Under the pieces are notes generated by a model. That model was not told the origin of the DNA, searched no databases, and was given only the letters and a program-made list of their open reading frames with translations. From Rhizobium sp. (lineage in GTDB: Bacteria; Pseudomonadota; Alphaproteobacteria; Rhizobiales; Rhizobiaceae), in NCBI GenBank assembly GCA_029865825.1, contig JARXAQ010000034.1, positions 1 through 42,455 of the forward strand: DNA of 42,455 nucleotides. Reading direction: 5' to 3'. The translations under genes were made by a program, and so were the position numbers. Shown piece after piece: positions 24,453-33,634 of the stretch (the stretch's first letter is position 1; every line of letters begins with the position of its first letter).

Positions 24453-25316
24453 ATGTCAGATCAGCGCTACCCAAGCCCCCCTTACCCAAGTGATCAGCAG
24501 CGTCCACCCGGCACAACTGCACAGATGACACCCCTGCCGGACCATGGCGAAACAAGTTATCAAGGCAGCGGCCGGCTTCAAAACAAGGTGGCTCTGATCA
24601 CCGGCGGGGATTCTGGTATTGGAAAAGCGGTGGCAATCGCTTACGCCCGCGAGGGTGCCGACGTCATAATCTCCTATCTGAACGAGGATGAGGACGCCGA
24701 AGATACCGCGCGCTGGGTCGAGGATGCCGGGCGCACCGCCGTTCTTGCACCAGGCGACATAAAGTCCGAACAGCACTGCCTGGACTTGGTCAAGCGGGCT
24801 GTCGATCAACTCGGCGGCCTGGACATTCTGGTTAACAATGCGGCCTTCCAGCGCACCTATGACGATATAGGTGACATCTCAGCGGAGGAATGGGACGAAA
24901 CCTTTCGGACGAACATCTTTGCCCCCTTCTATCTAGCCAAAGCGGCCGCCCCTCACATGAAGCCTGGCAGCGCAATCATCAACACGACGTCCATCCAGTC
25001 GCGCCAGCCATCCGCACAACTCCTAGCTTACGCTTCGACAAAAGGGGCGGTTTCGAACTTTACCGCCGGACTTGCCGCGATGCTTGCGCACAAGGGTATC
25101 CGGGTCAATGCCGTAGCTCCGGGACCAATCTGGACGCCACTCATTCCCTCCACGATGCCTGATGAGAAGGTCAGAAACTTCGGCAAGCAGACGCTGCTCC
25201 AACGTGCTGGGCAACCTGGCGAGCTTGCCGGCGCATACGTTTTGCTGGCTTCAGATCTCGCCAGTTATATGACCGGGGCAATCATTCCCGTCACCGGTGG
25301 CGAAATCATGATTTGA
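24453..25316 (+). CDS. SDR oxidoreductase with N-terminal extension (YghA/glucose dehydrogenase-like)
   Basis: This 287-residue protein starts at ATG 24453 after GGAAAG; the track start 24324 lies inside the upstream gene. A Pro-rich N-terminal tail (about 40 residues, PSPPYPSDQQRPPG) is typical of the YghA/GsiB-associated stress SDRs. The Rossmann motif is TGGDSGIG, then NNAA, Ser in NTTSIQS and YASTK with the catalytic Tyr and Lys. It probably reduces aldehydes or sugars with NAD(P)H. It has its own EcfG-type promoter. Confidence 0.88.
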   Translation: MSDQRYPSPPYPSDQQRPPGTTAQMTPLPDHGETSYQGSGRLQNKVALITGGDSGIGKAVAIAYAREGADVIISYLNEDEDAEDTARWVEDAGRTAVLAPGDIKSEQHCLDLVKRAVDQLGGLDILVNNAAFQRTYDDIGDISAEEWDETFRTNIFAPFYLAKAAAPHMKPGSAIINTTSIQSRQPSAQLLAYASTKGAVSNFTAGLAAMLAHKGIRVNAVAPGPIWTPLIPSTMPDEKVRNFGKQTLLQRAGQPGELAGAYVLLASDLASYMTGAIIPVTGGEIMI

Positions 25317-25518
25317 AGGAGCAAGTCTCACGTCTGAGCCCTTCTGGCTTAGACGAACCGGAGAGCCCCTATCGACTTCTGCAAATGGGAACACGGGTGG
25401 TGATTGGCATGCTGCGTCCGAAACCACCGGGCACGGGCGGTATTGGAACCTTGTCAAGATGGGTTATCACCTGCCCCCACCTCAAGGGGAACGCATTCCA
25501 ACCCCTTTGGCGCATTCG

Positions 25519-25543
25519 GGAACAGGTTGGAACCGCCTTTGTT
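25519..25543 (+). promoter_or_regulatory. EcfG-type stress promoter, alcohol dehydrogenase gene
   Basis: GGAAC-N16-TGTT ends 59 bases before the ATG at 25603. It would drive the zinc dehydrogenase and the membrane protein behind it. Confidence 0.55.
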
Positions 25544-25602
25544 GGGCGGTGACATGTGTTTTTCAGGCAACCGCTTGGACGAACTTTTTCACGGAGAAAA
25601 TC

Positions 25603-26778
25603 ATGCACGCACTGGTTTGGCACGGCAAGGAGGACATCCGATGTGATCGGGTGTCGGATCCGGAAATAGAAAACCCGCGCGATGCGATCATCAAGGTGAC
25701 AAGCTGTGCGATCTGCGGGTCGGACCTGCATCTTTTCCACAACTTGATCCCAGCAATGATGCCCGGTGACATCATGGGCCACGAGACCATGGGCGAAGTC
25801 GTTGAAGTTGGCTCGGGCATCAACGGAAACCTGAAGAAGGGTGACCGTGTGGTCATTCCCTTCACCATCACCTGCGGCGAGTGCGAGCAGTGCCGGCGCG
25901 GCAATTTTTCGGTTTGCGAGACGACCAACCGGAAGAAGGAACTGGCGGACAAGGCATTCGGCCACGGCGGCGCCGGTCTCTTCGGCTATACGCATTTGAC
26001 CGGCGGCTATCCCGGCGGACAGGCGGAATATCTGCGGGTCCCCTATGCCGACAGCACACATATCAAGGTGCCGGAGGGCATGAGCGACGAGCAAGCGCTG
26101 TTCCTGAGCGACATCCTCCCCACGGGATGGCAGGCAGCGATGCAGTGCGAGATAGAACCTACGGACACCGTGGTCATCTGGGGCTGCGGACCTGTCGGGC
26201 AGATGGCAATCCGCAGCGCGGTGCTGCTCGGCGCGGCGCAAGTCGTGGCCATCGATTATCTTCCGGAGCGGCTCTCCATGGCCGAGGCAGGCGGGGCAAC
26301 TCCGATCAACTTCAAGGAAGAGAGCGTCATCGAGCGGCTCAATGAACTGACCAAGGGCAAGGGACCGCAGAAGTGCATCGATGCGGTCGGCATGGAAAGC
26401 CATGTGTCGATCAGCCATCCGGACAGCTTGGTGGACCGGGCACTGCAGATGTTCATGCTGGAAAACGACCGGCCGCATGTGCTGCGCGAAATGATCTATG
26501 TATGCCGGCCCGGCGGCATCATTTCCATCCCCGGCGTCTATAGTGGGCTCGTCGACAAGATCCCAATGGGCATGGCGATGAACAAGGGGCTGACGTTCCG
26601 CATGGGCCAGACCCATGTGAAGCGCTGGACCGATGATCTCATCCACCGCATCGAGGAGGGCCAGATCGATCCCTCTTTCGTCATCACCCACACCGTCGGG
26701 CTCGAAGACGGGCCTGAGATGTACAAAGTGTTCCGCGATAAACAGGACAGTTGCATCAAAGTCGTCCTGAAGCCGTAA
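25603..26778 (+). CDS. Zinc-dependent alcohol dehydrogenase (MDR family)
   Basis: This 391-residue protein starts at ATG 25603 after GGAG; the track start at 25459 is too far upstream. The catalytic zinc ligands are in CAICGSDLH and GHETMGE. The structural zinc loop is CGECEQCRRGNFSVC. The cofactor domain has IWGCGPVGQMAIRSAVLLGA. The inserted segment around GHGGAGLFGYTHLTGGYPGGQ and the length fit glutathione-independent formaldehyde dehydrogenase-like members. It is likely an NAD-linked stress aldehyde or alcohol dehydrogenase. The membrane-protein gene follows 14 bases later. Confidence 0.9.
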   Translation: MHALVWHGKEDIRCDRVSDPEIENPRDAIIKVTSCAICGSDLHLFHNLIPAMMPGDIMGHETMGEVVEVGSGINGNLKKGDRVVIPFTITCGECEQCRRGNFSVCETTNRKKELADKAFGHGGAGLFGYTHLTGGYPGGQAEYLRVPYADSTHIKVPEGMSDEQALFLSDILPTGWQAAMQCEIEPTDTVVIWGCGPVGQMAIRSAVLLGAAQVVAIDYLPERLSMAEAGGATPINFKEESVIERLNELTKGKGPQKCIDAVGMESHVSISHPDSLVDRALQMFMLENDRPHVLREMIYVCRPGGIISIPGVYSGLVDKIPMGMAMNKGLTFRMGQTHVKRWTDDLIHRIEEGQIDPSFVITHTVGLEDGPEMYKVFRDKQDSCIKVVLKP

Positions 26779-26792
26779 CCGGAGGTTCCGCC

Positions 26793-27326
26793 GTGAACTT
26801 ATTCAGCACACTCAAGCGCTCCAAGGGCGATCCAAAGGTTCTCCACAAGGGACGGAGTTCGCTTTCGGCTTCCGACCGACTTGCCCGCAATCTCGGCTGG
26901 TTCAGCATCGGCCTCGGGCTTGTCCAACTCTTCGGGGCAAATCGCATCACACGTACGCTCGGCCTGGATGGGCAGGAAACCATGATCAGGGCGTATGGCC
27001 TGCGCGAGGTCGGGGCCGGTATGATGACGCTCTCTGTCGACAAGGAGGTGGGACTTGCAAGCCGCATCGTCGGCGACGGGATCGATATCGTGACACTTGG
27101 CTCAGCCATGCATACCGCCAATCCAAAACGGGACAATTTGGCGATAGCGCTGGTGATGGTGGCAGGTGTGACACTGCTCGATCTGATCGCCGTGGGCGCA
27201 ACGACAGCGCGCCATACGCGTCATCGCGGCGATATTAGGGATTATAGCGAGCGGAGCGGGTTTCCGAAGGGCGTCCCGGCGTCGCGTGGCCTGGCAAAGC
27301 CTCCTTCGGTGCATCGCTTAGTTTGA
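26793..27326 (+). CDS. Membrane protein related to cyclase/dehydrase-associated (DUF4267-like) proteins
   Basis: The GTG at 26793 follows GGAGG by seven bases, giving 177 residues. Three or four hydrophobic helices are seen: NLGWFSIGLGLVQLFGAN, the REVGAGMMTL segment, and NLAIALVMVAGVTLLDLIAVG. The pattern LIRAYGLREVGAG resembles the membrane domain found next to SRPBCC cyclase/dehydrase proteins. The function is unknown. It is in an operon with the zinc dehydrogenase. The family name is from memory and is less sure than the topology. Confidence 0.65.
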   Translation: MNLFSTLKRSKGDPKVLHKGRSSLSASDRLARNLGWFSIGLGLVQLFGANRITRTLGLDGQETMIRAYGLREVGAGMMTLSVDKEVGLASRIVGDGIDIVTLGSAMHTANPKRDNLAIALVMVAGVTLLDLIAVGATTARHTRHRGDIRDYSERSGFPKGVPASRGLAKPPSVHRLV

Positions 27327-27531
27327 GCAAAAGCGCCCATGCAGCGACTTCTATGCCTGCCGCGTAGGTCCCGTTGAACTGCAATCCTTTGGAGCATCGC
27401 ATCATCCTCACGCGGCTGATATGATGGCACGACGTCCTGTCGCGCTGTCATGTGTAGCGAAAGCAGCTTTCGGCATTTTCAACCGTCTGCCCCTAATTCG
27501 GCACGCCGTCGACCTGAGGCCCCCGAGAACC

Positions 27532-30198
27532 TCACGCAGCTACCCTTCGGGATTTTGCCAGCCGCTTGATTGCCTGCTCCAGTTGCCTCTGCCCATCGCA
27601 GTAGTCCTGCCAGGCCGTACTATTTTTCAACATCTTCGGTACGGTCCTGACCGTGAACCGCTTGGGATCCAGGTCTGTTTTCACCTGGCTCCAATTGAGT
27701 GGCATGGAGACTGTCGCTCCTGGACGTGCGCGTGGCGACAAGGGTGCGACGGCGGTCGCCATACGGTCATTGCGCAGATAGTCGAGGAAGATGCGGCCCT
27801 CGCGCTGGTTCTTGGCCATCTTGATCAGGTAGAGATCCGGATTGTCGCGCGCCATATCCTGGCAAACATCATGGGCAAAGCCTTTCGCATCATCCCAACT
27901 CAGTTTCTTGCCCTTTGGCACGGCCAAGGGCGTGACGACGTGCAGGCCCTTGCCGCCGGTCGTCTTACAGAAGCTGACGAGCCCCAACTCCTCCAAGCGG
28001 TCACGGATCTCCCGTGCAGCCTCGACGACAGTGGAGAATTCAACATCCGGACCAGGATCAAGGTCGAAGACCAGTCGTCCTGGAACTTCCGGTTGATTGG
28101 GTTCGCAGTTCCACGGGTGAAGTTCCACGCCACCGATCTGAGCAACAGCAGCCAGTCCCTCGACACGATCAATCTGCAAATACGGCTTCTTGTCGCCGAA
28201 GACGGTGACGAGCTCCAGGAGGTTTGACGTCCCAGGCATGGCATGGCGCTGGAAGAACTGCTCGCCGCCAATGCCGTCGGGCGAACGGATAATCGAGCAC
28301 GGCCGACCGTTAATGTGGTCGAGCAGCCACGGCCCAACCGCTTCGTGATAGCGCGCTAGATCGAGCTTGGTGACCGGTTCGCTATCCCCGGCATCCGGCC
28401 AAAGTGGCTTATCCGGACTGGAGATCATCACACCCATGACTTCGGCCTTCGCACCCTTGCGGAAACGCTTGGGCGGCGGCGGCGTGGCGCTCTCCGGATC
28501 GGGCACCTCGTTTGCGACTGGAGATGCGGGCGTCTCCGCTTCCACCTCCTCGGCCGGCTTATCTTCTCGAAGGCCCTTGAACGCCGCGTGCCGGACCTGG
28601 CCATCACCTGTCCAGCCGGCGAACTCGATTTCGGCGACCAATTCGGGTTTGAGCCAGACGATGTCGGAAGATTTCTTCGGCGCACCGATGCCTGTGAACG
28701 ATGACTTTGAGGTCTCCATTTCCTTCAGCTTCGGCAAGAGCGTCTCGACGACTTTTGCGCCATATCCCGTGCCGACTCGGCCGACATAGACGAAGTGGCT
28801 GCCGCGATTAACGCCAACCAAGAGCGATCGGAACTTGCTATTCGTCGTGGCATAGGCGCCGATGACCACTTCGTGACCCGCCCGGCATTTCGATTTCGCC
28901 CAGGTCTCAGTGCGACCGGATCGGTAGGGCGCATCAGCCTTTTTCGAGACGATACCCTCTAGGGACAGGCGGCAAGCAGACTTCAGCACCGCATCGCCGC
29001 CGGTTTCGAAGTGCTCTACGAAGCGGAGAAGGGGATCGCCCCCCGCGTCCAAGAGCACGCTTTCCAGCGTCTCCTTCCGCGCGGTCAAAGGCAACTCCCG
29101 AAGGTCTCCGTTCCCCGCGAAAATTAGATCGAAGGCGAAAAAGACGAGATCGTCGGTCTTGCCTTCCGATAGCGCTGCTTGCAGGGCGGCAAAATCGGGA
29201 GCGCCGTTTTCATCGAGGGCACAGATCTCACCATCGATGATGCAATCGGGAAGCCTGGATGCCGACGCAGCGATCGCGGACCATTTCGCGGTCCAGTCCA
29301 GGCCCTTGCGGGTCTTCAGGGTGACCTGACCATTCTCCACCCGCATTTGGATGCGATAACCGTCGAACTTGATTTCGTGGATCCAGCCATTCGCAGATGG
29401 CGGACGGGACAGCGTCTCGCAAAGCTGCGGCGCGACAAAGTCCGGCATCGAGGATTTGGCGCGTTTGGCGGCCGCGGGCTTCTTCGCTGACTTGGCGGCG
29501 GTCTTTGACCCAGCCTCGCGCTCTTCGGCGGCAAGACCGTGATTGCTGTCCCACACCGCATCCGCCTCAACCGCGCCGCCTTGCAGCATGAACGGCCTTG
29601 GCTTCTTGCCTTTGCCGGATGCGATAGCTTCCATCGTTCGGCCGGATGCCACAGAGGTATTGTTCTCCTCAAGCACGGCTGCGCCATTATCCTCGACAGA
29701 ATAGTCGTCATGATGCTTGATCAGCAGCCAATTTGTGCGTTTGCCGCCATCGCGATCATGCCGAATGCGGACAAGCACGAAACTGCCGTGTAGTCGATCA
29801 CCCTCTAGCGTGAACTTGAAATCACCCTTGGCGAGCGCCTCTTCCGGCGTCTTCTTTCCCTCCGGCTCCCAGTAGCCCCGATCCCACAGCATAACCGTCC
29901 CACCGCCGTACTGGCCTTTGGGGATGGTGCCTTCAAAATCTCCGTAGTCGAGCGGATGATCTTCCACCTCAACCGCAAGGCGCTTGTCGCCGGGATCGAG
30001 AGAGGGACCTCTTGTGACCGCCCAGGACTTGAACACTCCATCCAGCTCCAGCCGAAGATCGTAGTGCAGCCGCGTCGCGTCATGCTTCTGGATCACAAAC
30101 CGACGACGGTTTGACGTGCTGACCTTCGCCTCTCCGCTGGGCTCGGCAGTCTTTTTGAAATCGCGCTTGCCGCGATACGTCGAGAGATTGTCAGGCAT
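27532..30198 (-). CDS. ligD: ATP-dependent DNA ligase D (phosphoesterase-ligase-polymerase)
   Basis: This 888-residue protein starts at ATG 30198 with AGGA nine bases upstream; the track start at 30645 runs through another gene. Domains in order: 3'-phosphoesterase (about 20-200, [20 protein letters not shown]), ATP-dependent ligase (about 250-560) with Lys277 in EIKFDGYR as the AMP-acceptor and [20 protein letters not shown], and primase-type polymerase (about 600-880) with [11 protein letters not shown] and [13 protein letters not shown]. It closes double-strand breaks in bacterial end joining. Its partner Ku is not in the window. ExoIII is encoded nearby, divergently. Confidence 0.95.
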   Translation of the reverse strand: MPDNLSTYRGKRDFKKTAEPSGEAKVSTSNRRRFVIQKHDATRLHYDLRLELDGVFKSWAVTRGPSLDPGDKRLAVEVEDHPLDYGDFEGTIPKGQYGGGTVMLWDRGYWEPEGKKTPEEALAKGDFKFTLEGDRLHGSFVLVRIRHDRDGGKRTNWLLIKHHDDYSVEDNGAAVLEENNTSVASGRTMEAIASGKGKKPRPFMLQGGAVEADAVWDSNHGLAAEEREAGSKTAAKSAKKPAAAKRAKSSMPDFVAPQLCETLSRPPSANGWIHEIKFDGYRIQMRVENGQVTLKTRKGLDWTAKWSAIAASASRLPDCIIDGEICALDENGAPDFAALQAALSEGKTDDLVFFAFDLIFAGNGDLRELPLTARKETLESVLLDAGGDPLLRFVEHFETGGDAVLKSACRLSLEGIVSKKADAPYRSGRTETWAKSKCRAGHEVVIGAYATTNSKFRSLLVGVNRGSHFVYVGRVGTGYGAKVVETLLPKLKEMETSKSSFTGIGAPKKSSDIVWLKPELVAEIEFAGWTGDGQVRHAAFKGLREDKPAEEVEAETPASPVANEVPDPESATPPPPKRFRKGAKAEVMGVMISSPDKPLWPDAGDSEPVTKLDLARYHEAVGPWLLDHINGRPCSIIRSPDGIGGEQFFQRHAMPGTSNLLELVTVFGDKKPYLQIDRVEGLAAVAQIGGVELHPWNCEPNQPEVPGRLVFDLDPGPDVEFSTVVEAAREIRDRLEELGLVSFCKTTGGKGLHVVTPLAVPKGKKLSWDDAKGFAHDVCQDMARDNPDLYLIKMAKNQREGRIFLDYLRNDRMATAVAPLSPRARPGATVSMPLNWSQVKTDLDPKRFTVRTVPKMLKNSTAWQDYCDGQRQLEQAIKRLAKSRRVAA

Positions 30199-30256
30199 GG
30201 TTTCTAATCCTAACGCAAGAAAAACGAGACCCACGTAAAGGCGGACCCGTAAACTG

Positions 30257-30565
30257 CTATTTTCCCGAGACGCGGATCGCTCCGGCATCTCCGAAGCTTC
30301 GCTTGACAGCGGCGATCTGATCGGCGGTGATATCCACAGAGACCTCGATCTCGCCTTCGAGGGCCCCGTCACGGCGAGCACCGTCTTCGTGCGAGGCATC
30401 ACCGCCGGACGGCCTGGACCCGGCGGTGTTCTGCCCCCCCGCAGACTGAATGAAAATATCCGGCCGGGAAATACCGTGTTGCTGGACAAGGTGTTCGACG
30501 GCGAGGTCAGCTGCCGCTCGGGTTTCAAACGTTGCTCGTATTGTCGTGGTGCTGTCGTCTGCCAT
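30257..30565 (-). CDS. Small conserved protein upstream of ligD
   Basis: This 102-residue protein starts at ATG 30563-30565 after AGGACA. Two beta-alpha-beta-like halves ([20 protein letters not shown] and [20 protein letters not shown]) flank a Gly/Ser/Asp-rich linker. The fold looks like the small ferredoxin-like domain of YflT-type stress proteins. I cannot assign a function. It lies 58 bases upstream of ligD on the same strand and may share its transcript. No EcfG-type promoter was found in front of it. Confidence 0.7.
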   Translation of the reverse strand: MADDSTTTIRATFETRAAADLAVEHLVQQHGISRPDIFIQSAGGQNTAGSRPSGGDASHEDGARRDGALEGEIEVSVDITADQIAAVKRSFGDAGAIRVSGK

Positions 30566-31012
30566 GTCAACTTGTCCTTTTGCTCTATCACCTCCTCAAA
30601 CGCTGCTGGCACCCCAGTGGTTTCACGCCCCCTTTTCCGCGACACGTATTTCGGAGATTGCGTTTAAAACAACCACGTCGACCCTCCGCCCTGGATGACA
30701 CGATGCACTCCACGAAAGCGCCGGAACCAAGTAGGCGGCGGGAGCCGCGGGTCACTCTTGCGCCAGAGCCGCCCTTTGACCACGAAGTATCTGCCGTCTG
30801 GCGTGCCAGGGTCATCGCTCATCGGTATCCTCCCGAATTCAGGAACATTCCTGTGGCTTTATGGTTTCGGTATCGAGGTCGCGGCGTGTCAAACGGACAC
30901 GGCCGAGATGGTGAACGCAGCGGTTTTTCCGTTTTCTCGCTGCGGGCAACGAAACGCCAGGCGAGCGCCCAATCGGTCCGCCGCGATCTTACTGATGGAC
31001 AGGAGGACAGCT
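30566..31012. other. Divergent intergenic region of the ligD and xthA transcripts
   Basis: About 450 bases. ORFs here (30532-31026 and 30588-30815) lack domain features or good ribosome sites. Apart from the EcfG-type promoter at 30842 I see nothing I can support. Confidence 0.45.
30842..30866 (+). promoter_or_regulatory. EcfG-type stress promoter, small protein/xthA operon
   Basis: GGAAC-N16-GGTT again, 146 bases before the ATG at 31013. It is the fourth copy of the same boxes with the same 16-base spacer in 7 kb. Confidence 0.5.
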
Positions 31013-31189
31013 ATGTCGAAGCGTGAGCTTATCGATACCGGAACCGACAAACGCTATGTGCGCCGTGACGAGGACGGCAAGTTCAAGGAATCCGTCGACG
31101 TCGGACGCTCCCTGTCCGCCGACAAGCGCCACGACGCGAAGAATGATGCGAAATCTGGCGAGGGGGACAAGGGCGATCACAAACGCTAG
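31013..31189 (+). CDS. Small hydrophilic protein upstream of xthA
   Basis: This 58-residue protein (MSKRELIDTGTDKRYVRRDE...) starts at ATG 31013 after AGGAGG, a strong ribosome site; the track lists it only as the tail of a longer ORF. It is highly charged, rich in Lys, Asp and Arg, has no hydrophobic segment, and ends with GDKGDHKR. It is probably disordered and possibly nucleic-acid binding. The xthA start follows 3 bases after its stop, so the two are in one operon. Confidence 0.72.
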   Translation: MSKRELIDTGTDKRYVRRDEDGKFKESVDVGRSLSADKRHDAKNDAKSGEGDKGDHKR

Positions 31190-31192
31190 GCC

Positions 31193-31996
31193 GTGAAGAT
31201 CGCCACTTACAACGTGAATGGTGTCAACGGCCGCCTCGAAGTGCTGCTGCGATGGCTCGAGGAGGCATCTCCGGATGTTGTCTGTCTTCAGGAGCTGAAA
31301 GCGCCTGACGCCAGGTTTCCTTCGAAGGCGATAGAGGAAGCAGGTTACGGTGCCATCTGGCACGGACAGAAATCCTGGAATGGCGTCGCGATCCTCGCGA
31401 AGGGAAAGCAGCCGTTGCTCACGCGCAAAGGCTTGCCCGGCGACCCGGACGATCTACAAAGTCGATACATCGAAGCGGCGGTCGGAGGGATGCTTATCGG
31501 CTGCCTCTATCTTCCGAACGGCAACCCTTATCCAGGCCCGAGATTCGAGTACAAGCTGAGTTGGCTCAAGCGTTTGTCTACCTATGCCGCCGAGTTGCTC
31601 GCGTTGAAGGTCCCGGTCATCCTCGCCGGCGACTACAACGTGATTCCGACAGACCTGGATGTCTACAAGCCGGAACGCTGGGCCAACGATGCTTTGTTCC
31701 GGGTCGAGGTCAGGGGCGCATATAGGCGGCTGGTCGCGCAGGGATGGACGGACGCGCTACGAGAGCTTCACCCAGACGAACGCATATACACATTTTGGGA
31801 CTATTTCCGGAATGCCTTCGGCCGGGATGCGGGACTAAGGATCGATCATTTCCTTCTCAGTCCAGACCTTAACAAAAAGCTCCTAAGGGTCGGCGTCGAC
31901 CGCGACGTTCGTAGCTGGGAACATACCAGTGATCATGCGCCGACATGGGTTGAGTTGTCAGAGACACTTCTGCGCCAACGGAAACCACGTGGTTGA
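31193..31996 (+). CDS. xthA: Exodeoxyribonuclease III
   Basis: This 267-residue protein starts at GTG 31193. It has the endonuclease/exonuclease/phosphatase fold with all key motifs: ATYNVNGVNGR, the metal-binding Glu in CLQELKAPD, YLPNGNP, LAGDYNVIPTD with catalytic Asp and Asn, RIDHFLLS, and SDHAPTWVEL with the terminal His. It acts at abasic sites and trims 3' ends. It follows the 58-residue gene by 3 bases and is divergent from ligD, so this is a DNA-repair pair probably under stress control. Confidence 0.93.
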   Translation: MKIATYNVNGVNGRLEVLLRWLEEASPDVVCLQELKAPDARFPSKAIEEAGYGAIWHGQKSWNGVAILAKGKQPLLTRKGLPGDPDDLQSRYIEAAVGGMLIGCLYLPNGNPYPGPRFEYKLSWLKRLSTYAAELLALKVPVILAGDYNVIPTDLDVYKPERWANDALFRVEVRGAYRRLVAQGWTDALRELHPDERIYTFWDYFRNAFGRDAGLRIDHFLLSPDLNKKLLRVGVDRDVRSWEHTSDHAPTWVELSETLLRQRKPRG

Positions 31997-32476
31997 TGAT
32001 TGGGATACCTCGTAGATACAGCGGTAGTTCACGGCGCGCACTAGGAAGACGTCTCTACCGCGATGGAGGACGAATTGGCTGCCTCTGTCGGGTGCTAAGC
32101 CGTAATCCCAACCCTGTGGGGGAGAACCCTGGTGCTCAGTTCTTGATGCCGACTGCCCCGCTGGGAGAATTGGCAAACTCATTTGTCCCAGAGCTTACAA
32201 TCAAGGGCGAGGCGGGAATGACGAGCACCGCGAAGCAAAGCCGCTATCGTCCAGGTAATCTAATACACCCCCATACGCCCCAAGGCGGCGACCGGGCCAC
32301 AAAACCAGCAGCATCGCTCGAAACCAGGGCGATCTGGACGTTAGTCGGTACCTTTATGCCAAGCTACTACGAGGGACGGATGAAACCAAAAGTTTCCATG
32401 CGCGTTCTCGACGTGGGAGACTCGTGAAATCGGCATCATCAGTGCGCGAATTGCGGCTCACGGAGGAAAAAATGTT
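31997..32476. other. Intergenic stretch without a recognised gene
   Basis: About 480 bases between xthA and the DUF982 gene. The ORF 31993-32427 has no recognisable domain and no good ribosome site. I see no RNA gene or clear repeat. Confidence 0.45.
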
Positions 32477-32710
32477 ATGAACAAGTGGCAGAATCCCGTC
32501 CAGCTTACAACTCCGCTCAGCGGTTTGGTGCGAGTGGACGGACCTTTCGTTGCACTTCTTGTCCTAACCGACGAATGGCCTGACATGCGGGGCCCAGGTT
32601 ACGTGCGGGCGCGCAGCTATTGTCGCGCTGCAATAGCGGGACGAAAACCGGCAGAAGAGGCACGGGCTTATTTCATCGAGGCTGCTAGAGAAGCAAATCT
32701 GATGCACTGA
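32477..32710 (+). CDS. DUF982 family protein
   Basis: This 77-residue protein starts at ATG 32477, with GGAGG upstream. The residues TDEWPDMRGPGYVRARSYCRAAIAGRKPAEEARAYFIEAARE (quoted in part: ARSYCRAAIAGRKPAEEAR) follow the DUF982 pattern. These are small proteins common in rhizobia and often found in several copies on plasmids; their function is unknown. Confidence 0.75.
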   Translation: MNKWQNPVQLTTPLSGLVRVDGPFVALLVLTDEWPDMRGPGYVRARSYCRAAIAGRKPAEEARAYFIEAAREANLMH

Positions 32711-32875
32711 AGCCGCGCTGAGCGAATTTCCTTTATTGACCCCGTTCTTGCGCGACTTCCTGCGCGGTAGTCGCACACCATCCGTAAGCAAGCTAATTGC
32801 CCGGCCCGGGACGCCCAACCGCTGACCCGCACAATTTCATGAAATGCCTTCTCTCCGAGCGTTGCGGCAATACTG

Positions 32876-33634
32876 TCAGCGCGACATCCAGCCCCCATCC
32901 ACCGTTACTATGGTACCGTGCACATAGTCCGACGCCATGGAAGCAAGGAAGACGACAGGACCTGCCATATCTTTGGCCTCTCCCCATCTGCCGGCGGGAA
33001 TACGTGCAAGGATTGAAGCCGCGCGTTCCGGATCGTTGCGAAGAGCCTCGGTGTTGTCGGTCGCTATGTATCCCGGAGCGATTGCGTTTACATTGATGCC
33101 CTTTGCCGCCCACTCGTTGGCGAAGGCCTTCGCGAGCTGCCCGACACCGCCCTTGCTGGCCGCATAGCCGGGAACGTTAACACCTCCTTGGAACGTCAGG
33201 AGAGACGCCGTGAAGATGATCTTGCCTTTGCGGCCCGTCGCAATCATCTGCTGACCGATGGCCTGGGTCAGAAAGAACTGAGCCGAAAGGTTGGTTTCCA
33301 GAACCTCGTCCCAGTATTCCGCCGGGTGTTTGGCGGCTGGCGCCCTTTTAATGGTGCCAGCGTTGTTGACCAGAATGTCGACGGGCATATCTGCCAGTCG
33401 CTTTCCCAGCTCCAGGACCTTGTCACGATCTGAGAAATCGCAGGCGATCCCGGCAAAGCGGCGGCCACAGGCCCGCACGGCGCTTCCGGTTTCCGCACCA
33501 TCTTCCGACATCGTCAGGGAAACGCCGATGATGTCGGCGCCGGCTTCTGCAAGAGCGATCGCAATCGCTGCGCCGATACCGCGTCGGGCTCCAGTGACAA
33601 CGGCCGTCTTGCCCGTAAGGTCGAAGGGATTCAT
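32876..33634 (-). CDS. SDR oxidoreductase of the sugar operon (KduD-like)
   Basis: This 252-residue classical SDR has TGARRGIG near residue 15, NNAG near residue 90, Ser in FTASLLTFQGG, and the intact YAASK (GYAASKGG). The end VHGTIVTVDGGW fits the 2-deoxy-D-gluconate 3-dehydrogenase (KduD) branch. It is the last gene of the minus-strand sugar operon and its start overlaps the stop of the zinc dehydrogenase (ATGA). It probably oxidises or reduces a keto-deoxy sugar acid intermediate; the exact substrate is unknown. Confidence 0.88.
   Translation of the reverse strand: MNPFDLTGKTAVVTGARRGIGAAIAIALAEAGADIIGVSLTMSEDGAETGSAVRACGRRFAGIACDFSDRDKVLELGKRLADMPVDILVNNAGTIKRAPAAKHPAEYWDEVLETNLSAQFFLTQAIGQQMIATGRKGKIIFTASLLTFQGGVNVPGYAASKGGVGQLAKAFANEWAAKGINVNAIAPGYIATDNTEALRNDPERAASILARIPAGRWGEAKDMAGPVVFLASMASDYVHGTIVTVDGGWMSR

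Noticed and set aside
25369-26691. 440-codon minus-strand ORF.
   Set aside because: Antisense shadow of the zinc dehydrogenase; His- and Asp-rich composition typical of shadow frames in GC-rich DNA.
30199-30645. N-terminal extension of the ligD ORF.
   Set aside because: It overlaps the 102-residue gene and its composition is unlike LigD; the ATG at 30198 has a ribosome site and gives the family N-terminus.
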